Part shown: in pieces, positions 20,601 to 31,921 of the stretch
Layout: every line of letters starts with the position of its first letter
Numbering within the stretch: the first letter of the stretch is position 1
From: Mantis religiosa
Lineage: Eukaryota > Arthropoda > Insecta > Mantodea > Mantidae
DNA length: 64,000 nucleotides
Assembly: GCA_030765055.1 (NCBI GenBank)
Contig: CM060953.1
Coordinates: 17,211,518 to 17,275,517 of the forward strand
Reading direction: 5' to 3'
The notes under the pieces: model-generated
The model's input: only the letters and a program-made list of their open reading frames with translations
The model's database searches: none
What the model was told of the DNA's origin: nothing
Translations under genes and position numbers: made by a program

Positions 20601-20845
20601 GCCCGCCTCAATAGAGTAGATGGCCGCCTGTCTGCCTCACTTTCACGAGGATCCGAGTTCGAATTTTGGTCGAGTTAGCTAACTGGCTATGGTTTTTTCC
20701 GGTGGTTTTCGTTGTCCTTAAAGACGAATGTCGAGTAACCCTAAGCTCTATGGACCCTGGGCTCATTTCAGCATCATATCATCCATTCCATTCTTTGTGC
20801 GATATGACTTAACGTTGGACGACGTAAATTACAATAAAATACAAA
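20601..20845 (+). repeat. SINE2 copy, 3'-truncated
   Basis: Starts gcccgcctcaatagagtaga, B-box-like gagttcgaatttt near 20653. The tail is short (acaataaaatac) and it joins a B block (gttccattgcccgtagctgc) without a matching right target copy. Confidence 0.7.
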
Positions 20846-21020
20846 GAAGGTTCCATTGCCCGTAGCTGCTATTCGCCGCGCCATGGTTCTTGAACACTGA
20901 AATATTTAAATAAACCATTTGATGCGACTCCCTTAGCTGATTTCCCTGTCCCCCAATGGCAGTGGTATCTCACTGCAATGCCTTCACCCTCTGAAGTATC
21001 ACTGATTTGTGCATAAAGAC
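20846..21020 (+). repeat. B block fragment
   Basis: gttgcccgtagctgct-type sequence to ctctgaagtatcactgattt. Same as 4419-4575. Confidence 0.6.
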
Positions 21021-21179
21021 TAAAATTGAGTCATACATTTTAAAACTTGTAACTGCACTCACGTCCTTTTACAAAATCAGGAACTTTTTCGAAACAGTTG
21101 CAGTTTCATCATCAGCTGATTAGCGACTCTCACGGCTGTTGTCTGGATCTCTTGTAATTGGCTCCCTCTCTTGGAAGAT
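21021..21179 (-). repeat. PLE 3' untranslated segment
   Basis: Adjoins the PLE coding remnant and matches 4575-4690. On the minus strand it contains aatcagctgatgatgaaact. Confidence 0.5.
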
Positions 21180-21944
21180 TCTTTACTTAAGTTCAGTAGA
21201 CTACTCACTTAGGGCAAATCATCATTTAAATTATGTGGAATTTTTTAATCATAAAATTTATTCCTATGTTGTAAGTTCAAGTGTTGTTCACCACGGCTTT
21301 AGTGGTGTGATCTCGTCCCCGATGTGGTGATTATTATTCCAGAAATGAAGAGCAACTGCCGATTTTTCAGTTGTTTATATTTTATGTTGCTAGGGTGTTC
21401 TGTTAACCTAGTTTTTAAATTTCTATTCGCCAAACCAATATAAAATTTGTCATAGTCTTCACAATTTATCCTATATATGCCTGATTTTTGTTCTGGTGGG
21501 ATCATGTTGTTAAGGGATTATTGAACAATATCTTGAGCGAGAATCTCCTTTGTGGAGCCAGATTGATGCCATAATCTTTAAATATCCGTTTAAAATTCAG
21601 AAATTCCGAAGGATGGTAAGTGAATTTGTTGTATTTCCAGTTTTTATTTATGGTTTGAAGAGTAGTGATCTGTTTGAATTTCTTTTACTTGTAGTCCTGA
21701 TTGAACATTTTTTGGTTGTGTTCGGGTTGAAACCATTTTTTCCTGTATTTAAAGTATATGTTAATTCCTCATATTGTTTTCGATCTAAAGGTATGCTGTT
21801 CAGTCTATGGATCATACTTCTAAGAGCAGCTAATTTACGTGACAGAGGATTGAAACTAGTTATCTGTGTTTGTAGGTTTTCTGTAGATTCCAAATTGTAC
21901 ACTGTCATTTTGTCTTACGATCGTTAAATCTAAGAAAGACAATT
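21180..21944 (-). pseudogene. Penelope-like element: RT C-terminal part, linker and GIY-YIG
   Basis: Best-preserved PLE relic here. Reading right to left on the minus strand: SFLDLTIVRQND and GIYRKPTNTD (end of the PLE reverse transcriptase, 21855-21944), NPLSRKLAALRSMIHRL (linker, frame 21648-21908), then KSGIYRINCEDYDKFYIG followed by LKTRLTEH (frame 21299-21505). The latter holds both the GIY and YIG signatures and the downstream Arg. NNHHIGDEITPLK and LNDDLP follow in shifted frames at 21200-21345. Main RT motifs with the catalytic aspartates are absent, and there are at least two frameshifts. It belongs to a GIY-YIG-bearing PLE group. The right end is cut by a Z block at 21945. Confidence 0.85.
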
Positions 21945-22230
21945 GATGCCGCACTTGGTAGAGTATGTCACAGAGCCGAATATAATACAACGCTGTGTGG
22001 AAACATTTGCCTTCCATCTTCTAGATTTTCCAGTTATTGATGAGTAATACACAATAAAGACAAGATCAGTGCTACTGTCACAAACTTCTAGATATGCATT
22101 TCATTTGTCACGAAATAAATGCTATACATGTATAGCGTTTATATTAAAATCCTTGGAGTCGTTTTTTAGAAAATCAAACATTTTGAAGCACTCCTATGAG
22201 CTAAGGACTATGATACAATGAAGCACAGAA
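21945..22230 (+). repeat. Z block, left part
   Basis: Starts gccgcacttggtagagtatg and runs through cttggagtcgttttttagaa to the SINE2 site (aagcacagaa, 22221-22230). Confidence 0.7.
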
Positions 22231-22501
22231 GCCCGCCTCGATAGCGTAGATGGTAGCGTGTCTGCCACACATTCAACAGTATCCGAGTTCGAATACCGGT
22301 GAGAGTGAGCTACTTGGATAAGGTTTTTCTGGGGGTTTTCCTTATCCTTAAAGACGGATGTTGGGTAGCTCTAAGCTCAATGGACCCCGGACTCATTTGA
22401 GTATCATTTCCCCAATCTCATTCACCGTCCGATATGACTTAACGTTCGAGGACGTAAAATTACAAAGAAGAAAATATTATAAATAAATAAAAAATAAAAT
22501 A
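22231..22501 (+). repeat. SINE2 copy
   Basis: Starts gcccgcctcgatagcgtaga, B-box gagttcgaataccgg (22283), ends in aaataaataaaaaataaaat. Flanked by aagcacagaa and aagcacaata. Confidence 0.85.
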
Positions 22502-22704
22502 AAGCACAATAATAATATACTTTTTAGTCAAACTACTTCTCGATGCTCCATATATTGCTGCTATTTACCTGGATTATGTTTCCTCAGGACCTTCCAAATA
22601 CATCCTCAGCTAATATTGACTAGTGAATTTTGTCTTGATGAACCCCTTGGAGGCGATGGGGGCTTTTCTGTTTTATCTTGATGAACGTGATAATCAGATT
22701 CTTT
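22502..22704 (+). repeat. Z block, right part
   Basis: Continues to catcctcagctaatattgac and gataatcagattctt before the SINE1 head. Confidence 0.65.
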
Positions 22705-22952
22705 GGCCGCGCCGTGGTTGAGTTGTTAAACCACTCGTCTCTCACCATGGCGGTGTGGGTTCGTCAGCTGCGACCTTAAAGTGATATTTGTGATGGACAA
22801 CACGGTGCTGGGGCGAGTTTTCTCTGGGTTCTCCGTTTTTCTTGCACCATCTCATTACACTAGTACTCCAACTCATGTGTCATTAGAGTCACGCTGCCTG
22901 TGGTGCCGTATGTAGCAAAAGCGGACGTTAAAGACTACACATTTGATTTTAG
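22705..22952 (+). repeat. SINE1 copy
   Basis: Head ggccgcgccgtggttgagtt, body gtgatatttgtgatggacaa, end acacatttgatttt. Confidence 0.8.
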
Positions 22953-24129
22953 GTTCTCTTCTAAAGCGGAGCTTCGGTGAAGGCAAAGGCGTTCCTTTGC
23001 AAAAGTTGTGTAGCTCAGTGATGGTAAATACTAGCAATATATGGAGCATCGAGTACCAGTTCGACTCAAAATTATACTAATTTTCAGAAAAGTTACACAT
23101 AAGGTCCTATTATGCAGACGGCTTATTCCATTGAAATGTCCTTGCAAGTCAGTGAATATAAATGTCCAGTTTAGTATTTAGCCGACACACAGACGCACAC
23201 AGGTTGATGAATATAAAGCATGTACGTCATAAAGACACGCTTTATCCTTTTTAATTAGCCGCCAGTTTGACACACCAATTGAAAGATGGTAAACACCGTA
23301 CCTCGTCTTGCCGTCCACAGATGGCTCTAGCTGTAATATTCTACCGCGGTGAATAAAATTTGTAATTATTTACAAAGTTTTAAAATGAACTGTATGTATC
23401 ATGTTTGCATAAACGCTGCGTTTATTTACGTTTCACTGAATGATATTAAACAGTAATTAGAACGTATTTTGACATAAATTTGACATAGAAAGTTATTCTG
23501 TATGAGATTGGAAGTCATCTGAATTAAATATTTAAACCACAAACTTTTAAACTTTATTTACTGGAATTATTTGAATTGTGATAAAAAGCTTGCTAAACAC
23601 TTAAGTTGTGCAATTATTGAACCATATGAGCTGCAGCCGCAAGGGTAATTTTGCAATTTGACTAGTAATAGGGTTTCGAATGAAATCGAGCTCCCGTTAC
23701 CCGTAGCTGCTATGGGTCGGGCAATGGTTCCTTAACACTTCAGTATTTAACAGTTGTTAAGATCATTAATATTTATAAAGAACGTTTGCAGTAAATGAAG
23801 TGATGTATCAACCTTTGCGGGAAGCACATGCACTAATTAAGATTCCAGATATTGCTTTAGCCGACCTCCCTACTCCTTCATATATTTCAAAGAGGTGAAG
23901 CTTGGGCTATGGTTAATTATTCAAATTACCACAGGATTATTTTAGCCGTGCTATTATTGATTTAGCTTTTTCAAGAGCAGCTCCTGATTGTCAAGACGTA
24001 AATTTTGTTGTTGGTCTCCAATGACAGAGAAATCACACTACCATGAGTTCACCCACTCCAGGTATTACTGGATGGTTTATTTCATGTGTCGCTATTCAGG
24101 GAAGTCCTAGTCTCCAAAAAACTAAATCA
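22953..24129 (+). repeat. D-A-B unit 10 with an extra insertion
   Basis: A core near 23313 (cagatggctctagctg, ccgcgg). The B block is interrupted around 23750-24010 by about 260 bp of unrecognised sequence (catgcactaattaagattcc within it), after which atttcatgtgtcgctattca resumes. Confidence 0.65.
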
Positions 24130-24840
24130 CATATTTCCAACAAAAAAACCTTTTATTTTACACACAACATACACTGGGTTTACCAATTTTGCCTTTAATA
24201 ATATTATAATTCTTCTACGCTGACATATCTTCATCTGCTGAGTCCTTATCACAGTCATCCTCGACAACGTTTCTATCAAATTGTCAATTATAATTTTTCT
24301 TAATTTAGTGCATTCTTTTCCCAATAATACTGTTTTCTTTCATCCATATGACGACATATATCTTCCAATTGCATTTGTCCAATTTTACCAAATCATTCAT
24401 TCCATCCCTTATTTTAAAAGTTACATATCTCCAGTCAAATTTTGTTTGGTATTTCTCCATTAATTCTATAGGATTCAGATGTGAATGTTATGGAGGAAGC
24501 CTTGTGGTTGTGTGGTTATATTTGTGACGATATGTGGTCAAAAAAAGTGCTTTTCTCAGTCGGTTTGTTAGCTGGAATTAATCCAGACTGCTTTGTTCTT
24601 GTGCTAATTTCTACTTTCATCAAACGGAATATTGTGATTTTGTAGCTGGGACAGAATATATGTTCTTAAAGAACTTGACGTTGGAGGTTTATCTGCTTGT
24701 GTATTATGGTAAGAGACATTATATTTTGCTATCACCGAGTTAAGGGGTAAATTAGGATTTATCATTGTCATTAACTATTTAACATAATTACAGTATTCAT
24801 TTGTTAATACATAATTGATAGGCATATGACTGTCACTGTA
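24130..24840 (-). pseudogene. DDE_3-type transposase remnant
   Basis: Minus strand: NVSYHNTQADKPPTSSSL near 24665-24720, a YWEKNALN-like end at 24300, and the acidic tail EDDCDKDSADEDMS at 24225-24270. The catalytic Asp before YH is replaced (AKYNVSYHN). Many stops between. A 65-residue frame at 24127-24324 is a by-product. Confidence 0.7.
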
Positions 24841-25580
24841 CATTACAGTCCATTGTACTTGGTAGTGGGGTTACTGAGTATAGGAGTTGGAAAAAGATAG
24901 AAGAAAAAGAAAGTTTGATGTGAGCTCGCAGAAGATGAGAATCCGTGTTCTGGAAACATTGCGCGACTTTACATGAAACTACAAATTAACAGGATACGAT
25001 TGTTTAACTCTTAATTAACCGCCAAGAGAGGAATTTTGGTTGTCAAGTAAATTGAGATAAAATTCCGTTCCTACTCCGTCTTGCTGTTCACAGATGGCTC
25101 CACCTGTAATATTCTGCCGCGTTGAGGAAAACTGCCAATTATTTACGAAGTTTTAAATTAAGTATGTTTGTACTCTTCCAAATGCATTAGGTTTGTTTGA
25201 TTATTAATTCACGAAAACATACAATAATTAGAACGTGTTTTGATAGCAGTTTGAACGAATAAATATTTCTGTGTCAGAATGGAAGTCAGGCTTACAGGAT
25301 AACGGATAAAATAAAGGATATATTACACACCTGAGTGTTTGTCTATGGGTTTCTGTATTATCTTAAGCGATTTAAAAGAACGAATTGAATTTCTTTACAA
25401 TGAATTTGTTCTGTAGGAGCATAGAAGTATTTTCAATTGGAAAAGGTGGGTCGTCCTGGAATGTTAAACAATCGCGGTATATGGAGCATCGGGTACCAGC
25501 AAGTTCGACTTACAGTTATATTAATCTTCGAAATACGTTACATATTGAATCAGTTATTTTACATATTTAATGTTTTTGAG
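24841..25580 (+). repeat. A block then D block (unit 11)
   Basis: A core near 25088 (cagatggctccacctg, ccgcgt), then after 25330 a D-type block (tcgtcctggaatgttaaaca, catattgaatcag). A precedes D here, the reverse of the usual order. Confidence 0.6.
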
Positions 25581-26039
25581 AATAATAGTTGGAGGAATTG
25601 TAATGTTTAATAAAATAGATAAAATGTAAGGCAGGTTATGTGTAACCATGGAAACTTCAAATGAGAGGAAATTGCTAGCTAAAAGTTTTACAGATCTTGT
25701 TTCTGCTTAAGAACGTCGTAGAAGAAAGACGTACATTTATGTCTGTCCGGATTATGCAGAATTATTGTAAGTGTGTATCTAAGATGAACAAATCGCGTGT
25801 GTAAGAAAGAAATAGCTTTGGCTTTACTCTTCGTCAGATCATTGAAGTGTAAAGATGTGTAGTACCGAACTGCAAGTTCGCAGAATCTTAATCTGAAATG
25901 ATTTAGTATTGAATATTTTATAAAAGGATATAATCTTAACATTGCGCCAAGGCATACTTCCTCAAGATTGACACATAAGGTGCTCGTCTTCCATCTTCAG
26001 CGCATTTTGTACCAAATTATTCAGCTTCAACATAAGGAC
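25581..26039. other. Unidentified segment with a short antisense frame
   Basis: An 84-residue minus-strand frame (25688-25942) is partly shared with 43067-43333, but the two diverge completely at one end through a frameshift. It has no recognised domain. The copy pair is simply part of blocks C and C'. Confidence 0.4.
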
Positions 26040-26869
26040 CTGTTGTAGGAGATGGCAAAATACATTAAAAAAACTCTGGTAAGGCAGTGAATTTAAATGC
26101 CAAGTTTAGTACTTAACCGACACACAGAGGTGAAAAGATTTATGAATACGTACCACGTAAGTGATAAAGACAGGCCATTTTAGTTCTTAATTAAACTCCA
26201 GGGGAGAACTTTGATTCAAATTGACAAACGCTAATGTTCCCGCGTCTTGCTGTCCACAGATGACTCCACCTGTAATATCCTGCCGCGTTGAAAAAAATTC
26301 GTAATTATTTACAAATGTTTGATATGAACTGCATTTATACTCTTTGCTTTTACTTTAACTTTGTTTGCAATTAACTGTATGAAAGTAAACGGTAATTATA
26401 TTGTATATTGACACAATTTTTACCCCAAGCGTAATTCTGTACAAGACTGGATGTCTTCTGAGTTAAATATAAGAGCCACAATTTTGATAACTGTGTTTCA
26501 TTGAATGATTTGAATTATCTAGAGTTAACTTGTAAATAATTTTGCTGTACAGTTATAGTACTTTGAGGTTTCCAACAAGCTTCTACCACATGAGTTTAGA
26601 ATAATAACACGCTTCCGTTGCCCGTAGCTGTTATTGGCAACGCAACACTTCTAACCCTGAAAAATTTAAATGAAAGCTTTGATGCGAATCTCTTACCTGT
26701 TTTCGCTGGTCCTCAAAAGCAGTGATATCTCACTGTGCTAGCATCACTCCGTCAAGAGTCACTGGATTTTTTAGCTCATGTGTCGTTACTTACAGTCCAC
26801 CTCCAACAAATTAAATCACATGGTTCCAGAAAGGTTTTTCACTTACACACAACTTAACAGAGTTAAACA
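26040..26869 (+). repeat. D-A-B unit 12
   Basis: D end cgacacacagagg, A core near 26251 (cagatgactccacctg, ccgcgt), B block gcttccgttgcccgtagctg near 26610. Confidence 0.7.
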
Positions 26870-27480
26870 ATTTTGCCTTTAATCATATTTTATTTCTACC
26901 AGGTGTGACATATCTTCTTCTGTTGAATCATTGCCATCATCACTATTTCCATTCCATTGTCTTCAAATAAAATTCTTTCAAATTTTTTCTTCCGTTAGTG
27001 TACTTTATTCTAATAGTGTTGTTTTATTTCATCCACATTATGACATACCTTTACCCATTTCAAATGTACAGTTTGCTCAAATCGTTGGCGGCAGAAAATT
27101 TCGTCTTTCACTTTACAGGTGACATTTCTGATGCATTTCATGTTTTGTTATCTGTCTACTTAAAATTTATAGGATTTAGGTCCGGATGATAGGGAGGAAG
27201 CCTTAAGGTTTCATGATTATATTCAGATAATATTTGATCAATCAAAGTGTTTTTCTAAGTCGGTTTGTCAGCTTACAATTATATTTTGGTAGTATTTTCA
27301 TCCACAGGTTATTGTGATTTTGTAAGCAATAAAACACATATCTTGTTAAAACAGTTGACGAAGGTGGTTTATCTACTTGTGTATTATGGTAAGTGACGTC
27401 ATCTATTGTTAGCACCGAGTTAAGAGACAAATTAGAAATTAACATTACGTTTGACCATGTAACATAGTTTCAGTATTCAT
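26870..27480 (-). pseudogene. DDE_3-type transposase remnant
   Basis: A 67-residue minus frame (27242-27445) reads LSLNSVLTIDDVTYHNTQVD followed by KPPSS. The catalytic Asp (IDDVTYH) is retained in this copy. The C-terminal half is non-coding and the acidic tail is degraded. Near-identical partner at 44255-44870. Confidence 0.72.
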
Positions 27481-28009
27481 TTGTTTATGAACACTTAATA
27501 GGAGTATGACGCTCATACGACATTACTGTCAATTCTTCCCAGTTTAGGACTTAGGAGACAGAAGAGCAAGAGCGTTTAGACTGAGCTCGCTGACGGTGAA
27601 GGTCAGCGCTCTGGAGCTTTTGCGCGGCTTAACATGAAATGACTAATTAACAGGACACGATCCTTTAGTCCTTAATTAATTGTCAAGAGAAGAACTTCGG
27701 TTAAGAAATAAATTGACAGATAGTATTCTGCTACGGCCTCGTCTTCCTGTACATAGATGGCTCCACCTGTAATATGTAGCCGCGGTGACCAAAACTGGCA
27801 ATTATTTACAAAATTTTAAAACGAACCTTATTTGTACTGTTGCATGTAACTTAGATTTGTTTGCGTTATTCTTTACCAAAATAAATAATAATAAGAATCT
27901 ATTCCGATAGAAATATAACCGAAGAAATATTTCTTTGTGAGAATGAAATTCTTCAAAGTTAAGTATATTATCTACAATTTTTAGATATTTCCTCCGTGAG
28001 ATGGTTTTA
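27481..28009 (+). repeat. A block, unit 13
   Basis: A block from tttagtccttaattaattgt, core near 27749 (tagatggctccacctg, ccgcgg). Confidence 0.65.
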
Positions 28010-29015
28010 ATTCAGTGTTTGCACTTTAAAATATTGTGTGATAGCAGCGTAACTATTAATGGGACTATAAATGAGATTACGAAAGATCACACTTTCATTG
28101 CCCGTAGCTGTTATACATTAATTACTTTTACTTTACGTAAATGATCGTATAATTTAATATCGTTAGTACTTATGGATGCAAAATATTTCGTGAGCTTTGT
28201 CTGCACCTTACTTGCTTTCACAAGGTTTATCAAAGCTCGCGTTAAAAAATATTATTACAATTATCTGTAGCAATACAACAACTAGGATAATATTAAATGA
28301 ATACTAAGCCGCTCAAAGTAAATATTTACTTGTATACATTTATTGTTACGTTCTCGCAACGTGTCAAAAAGTTCATCCTGATGTTGAGGCTAAAACAGTT
28401 CATATTGTCTTTCACGCTAGAATTACTGAAATATCTCTTATGATTTCCATACCTATGTTGTTTCCATACTTCTACAGGATGTTAATAAACTTCACCAAAA
28501 TAATTTCAGAGGTTGCAGACGTGACTACCTTAAGCAAGTTGAGATAGGCAGTTTAGTCTGCGACTAAACTTAACGCAGTTATCTTTTGATAAACCTGAAT
28601 GGTATCAGATGCTGTTAAATTGGTAATTAAACAAGATGGGTGAAAATATTGGATTATAATGTCTTTAAAACTGCTTCCCGAATATAGAAGTACTGATTCT
28701 TTCTAACTCGTTATTGGCGTTCTCATGTTTTAATGCCTCAAAAGTGTCTCAAATCTCGAACTAAACGCCTGCCAGTGCGACAATGAACAGCGACTTAATG
28801 CCTTCTTGTATCATGTAGCCTACTCTAGTAATGTTTCTATAACAGTTCTGATGGACCAATACGTAATGCCGAAGATTGGTACCCCAGATGTCATTAGTTC
28901 GGTTCCTGTAATGTAGTTAATTGTTTCTACGTCTTGTGAATACATATCTCAGAAGAAAGTCCAACTGCCGGAATAATAGCAGCACCTGAAGTTATTCGAC
29001 AAACACAAGGAATTT
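28010..29015. repeat. E block, left part
   Basis: Matches 10021-10940. Interrupted at 29015 by the PLE2 insertion after acaaggaattt. Confidence 0.6.
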
Positions 29016-29595
29016 AAAATAAGACCTGAAGCGACGAATACGCTTACTCTGTTCTCGGGCAGCCAGCCAGGTGAAAAGATGATTAGATATCAACGTTTCG
29101 GGAGTGTACATCTCTTCCATCTTCAGGATATTTATAAAATGTTATAACCACAAAATGGCAGAGGATTGTTTTGGTAACGACCATACAGTCAATTTTCGGG
29201 AGACGACCATCTTGGCAAAATGCAACAGTTACTGGGAGCGGAGGATTAAGGAGGCTTTGACAATATCCTCTGTAAGGAGCAGGCTTATTCGTGATGCTGG
29301 ATATCAGTTCAGCTCCACCTGGAAACCGGCCTTAAAATGGAAATCCGTTGGTTTAAGAAGCAAAGATCAATACATCTTGATAATCAAGTTAAGTAGCTAC
29401 GTTTCCATGACACAATTTTCTATATTCACGCCATTTCTTGGCTGGCATTTAATCTACTGGAAACAGTCTTTTGTTCAGTAATGCGAATTTTGATAGTGTT
29501 TTGTTTTGCTTATATTTGTGTTATATCCATTATTTCATTTTGTGGTTTTAACATTTTATATATATCCTGATGATGGCTGGCTGTCCGAGAAGAAA
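29016..29595 (+). pseudogene. PLE family 2, 5'-truncated insertion with 11-bp target duplication
   Basis: A 580-bp insertion flanked by acaaggaattt (29005-29015 and 29596-29606). Copies at 10930 and 40030 show the empty site. The plus-strand frame 29104-29481 contains AEDCFGNDHTVNF, ILAKCNSYWERRIKEAL and RDAGYQFSSTWKPAL, the C-terminal segment that follows GIY-YIG in arthropod PLEs. GIY-YIG itself is missing. The first ~140 bp (29051-29157) are an inverted, longer copy of the 3' end (29536-29591), a structure reported for some PLE insertions. Different family from 21180-21944. Confidence 0.78.
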
Positions 29596-29606
29596 ACAAG
29601 GAATTT

Positions 29607-30060
29607 GTACAGAGTACGACAGTCGTTTTTTCGCCGCTGTCATCTTTGCACTGAAAACGCAGTCGCCATTTCGAGTAGTTTGTATAAATCCGATGTAAAG
29701 AGTTGCATTTACTTTTTCTTTATGTAAGTTCGATCATACTTAACCACCTCGCATTTAGACGTACCGCATGTGAATGCATTAAGCATGATTCAAAATTTGT
29801 TATAAGAAACTGTAATTAATTGCACTACAAGGTGAAATTTCTCCGGAAAATACATACATTCGTACGAGAATTAACAGCTTGGACGAAACATAAAAAAACA
29901 ACCAAACTAAGAATGTAAAAATATAAAATGTCAAGAAAAGTGGAGTTTCTAACTGCTTTATCTGTTACTTGAAAGCTAATGTCATAACCATTTCCTCAGA
30001 GACAATGCTCGTGTGTTGTGTTGACAATTTCATGCAAAGCCCTGTATTTAAAAGCGTTGT
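29607..30060. repeat. E block, right part
   Basis: Resumes with gtacagagtacgacagtcg and matches 10950-11340, ending in gcaaagccctgtatttaaaa. Confidence 0.6.
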
Positions 30061-30210
30061 TTAGTATTTAATAGATGATAATTTACGTGGTATACCGTGA
30101 GTGGCCACTTCTGATACATAACTAGATTTCCAAGGCACATTAAAAATAGAAGTGAACTGAAAGATATTGCTCAAATATTTAGACGTACCTAAGCTATCGT
30201 AGACCAAAAT
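30061..30210 (+). pseudogene. hAT C-terminal tail fragment
   Basis: Residues DNLRGIP and LDFQGTLKIEVN match the end of the hAT relic at 12640-12740, with stops. The upstream part is absent. Confidence 0.55.
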
Positions 30211-30429
30211 AATTGTATTAAAGTATCTGTACTATTCCTTATTTTACCTGTGTCGAGTCCAGCACTAACTCTGAACTAAGGTACATGCCTATCCCTGTTC
30301 CACATTACGTCATGTGCACCGCGGGTTGCATGCTTGGACGTCATACTTCTCCCTCATTTGAGTACAAGGTTGCCGATGTCCAGTTTAGTATTTAACCGAC
30401 ATACAGACTCACACACACTCATATAATAC
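30211..30429. repeat. Unidentified linker, copy of 12746-12990
   Basis: Shares acattacgtcatgtgcacc and accgcgggttgcat. No gene. Confidence 0.45.
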
Positions 30430-30760
30430 GTATGTTATAAAGGCTCTTTTGGTTCTTAATTAACCGCCAGGAGAGCAACATTAATTGTCAAGCATTTTGT
30501 CAGGTAGTAATGTTCCAGCCGCGTCTTGCTGTCCACAGATGGCTCCACCTGTTTTAACTTGCCGCGGTGAAGAAGATTTGTAATTAATTCCAAAGTATTA
30601 ACAGGAATTGTATTTATACTGTTTGCATATACTTGCAATTTCTTTGTTTTTATTTCGTGAAAGTAAATAGTAATTATAATATATTTTGATACAAATTTGA
30701 CAGAACAAGTAATTCCATAGGAGAACAGAGGTCTTCTGAGTTAAACATATAAACCAAAAT

Positions 30761-30798
<38 letters not shown>

Positions 30799-31329
30799 AT
30801 TTCGTAATTTAGATGTAATTTCCTTCAATTTCTTTTTATAAACGCTTGTGTTGTGCACTTATAGTAACCTGAGAATACTAGCTCCAAGATGAAGTTTGCA
30901 ACAAGGTGCGATCAGAGCATGACTAGTAATGGAGTTTGGAATGAAATTACAAAAATTCGCGCTCACTATGCTTGTAGATGCTATGGCCCGCTTCATTATT
31001 CTTGAACACAGTAATATTTATATGAAATGTTTGATGCGAATCTCTTACGTATTTTCTCTGGACTTCAGTGACAGTGATATCTCACTGCGATGACTTCACC
31101 CTCTCAAGATTCTTTATTTCATATGTCGCTGCTCAGGGAATTCGTTTAGTCTCCAAAAAATTAAATGCTATAGTTCCAGAAAGGTTTTTCACTTACAACT
31201 TAACACTATCTCAAACAACTTTTCCTGTAATCGTATTTTAAAACTTCTACGCCTGACGTATCTTCGTCTGTTAAGTAATTATTATTATAATTTTCAATTA
31301 TTGTCTTCTGTTAGTTCATCCTTTTCCCA
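30430..31329 (+). repeat. A-B unit 14 with 30-A run
   Basis: A core near 30532 (cagatggctccacctg, ccgcgg both intact). A homopolymer of 30 A (30765-30794) replaces the usual accacaatttttgt position. Too short for an insertion, so slippage is likely. B block and a degraded transposase tail follow. Confidence 0.7.
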
Positions 31330-31518
31330 ATACTCCTGTTTTAAGTCAACTAAAGACTATGCGAATAAGGCGCCAGTGCAAAAAATTGAATAATTTGTAT
31401 TTGTTTGATACTGACCTATTTTTGTATGAGCATTTGGATGCAACAAATCTTTATTATATAATTATTACTATTGTCCGTAGCAACACAGATTACTAACATC
31501 CGACAACCAGGATAAAAT
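31330..31518. repeat. Unclassified segment preceding LTR family 2
   Basis: Matches 5660-5841 and 34330-34435 (agcaacacagattactaaca). Confidence 0.45.
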
Positions 31519-31889
31519 TGTAACTGCATGGGTTACGTAGATTCGGAAATCCTAATTGCAGGGATCTAAAACAACTTTTGTATATCAAAAACACGAGATA
31601 TTAATAATTAGCCTTCTTTATGGTAGAACCAGTGCTCCGGCGCTCTAAAACAAATAAAAGAAATCCCATCGTACACTTCAAAAGTCGATTGTCACAATAG
31701 CCATCACACAACTGCTCTTCTATCACCTGCGCGGTATTCATAGGCCACAGCCATTTTTTCTAGAATGCTGCATTGTTTCCGTGAAATTTCGCGGCAAAAA
31801 CAATGCACTGGAACCTCTCTCTGTCTCTCTCCTGCACACGCACCCGGCTCCGGCAAACCGCGGCAGCACAAAAATGCCACACGGTGACA
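31519..31889 (-). mobile_element. LTR family 2, most complete copy
   Basis: Runs from tgtaactgcatgggttacg to ccacacggtgaca, TG...CA ends. Minus strand has a TATA-like region opposite gcggtattcatagg. Unlike the other family-2 copies it retains its right end. About 30 bp of retroelement interior follow. Confidence 0.62.
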
Positions 31890-31921
31890 ATGTCCCCGCC
31901 TGAAGCTTGGTCGCTCTTACA
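31890..31921 (-). other. Internal end of an LTR element (candidate polypurine tract)
   Basis: On the minus strand the bases just before the LTR read aggcggggacat, purine-rich and in the place of a polypurine tract. The A/D-type repeat resumes at 31922 (aaggcactaaatttaaatgc), so the rest of the element was removed. Confidence 0.4.

Larger units (their letters stand above)
24657..30060. repeat. Segmental repeat C, paired with 42063-47470
   Basis: Collinear with 42063-47470 at an offset of about 17.4 kb and roughly 95% identity by eye. Both carry DDE_3 remnants, D/A/B units, block E and a PLE2 insertion with the same target-site duplication. The match ends near 30060, where this copy passes into a truncated hAT tail and the other into a D/A unit. 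Confidence 0.9.

Noticed and set aside
25688..25942. 84-residue minus-strand frame shared with 43067-43333
   Set aside because: One end is completely different between copies because of a frameshift. Remaining differences are mostly amino-acid changing, so no constraint is visible.
29555..29600. Hammerhead ribozyme, as found in some PLE ends (ctgatgatgg ... gaaa)
   Set aside because: The core ctgatga is present but no stem II or matching stem I/III arms can be drawn.
30765..30794. 30-A run as a retrotransposon tail
   Set aside because: The A block continues on both sides with no inserted sequence, so it is more likely replication slippage.
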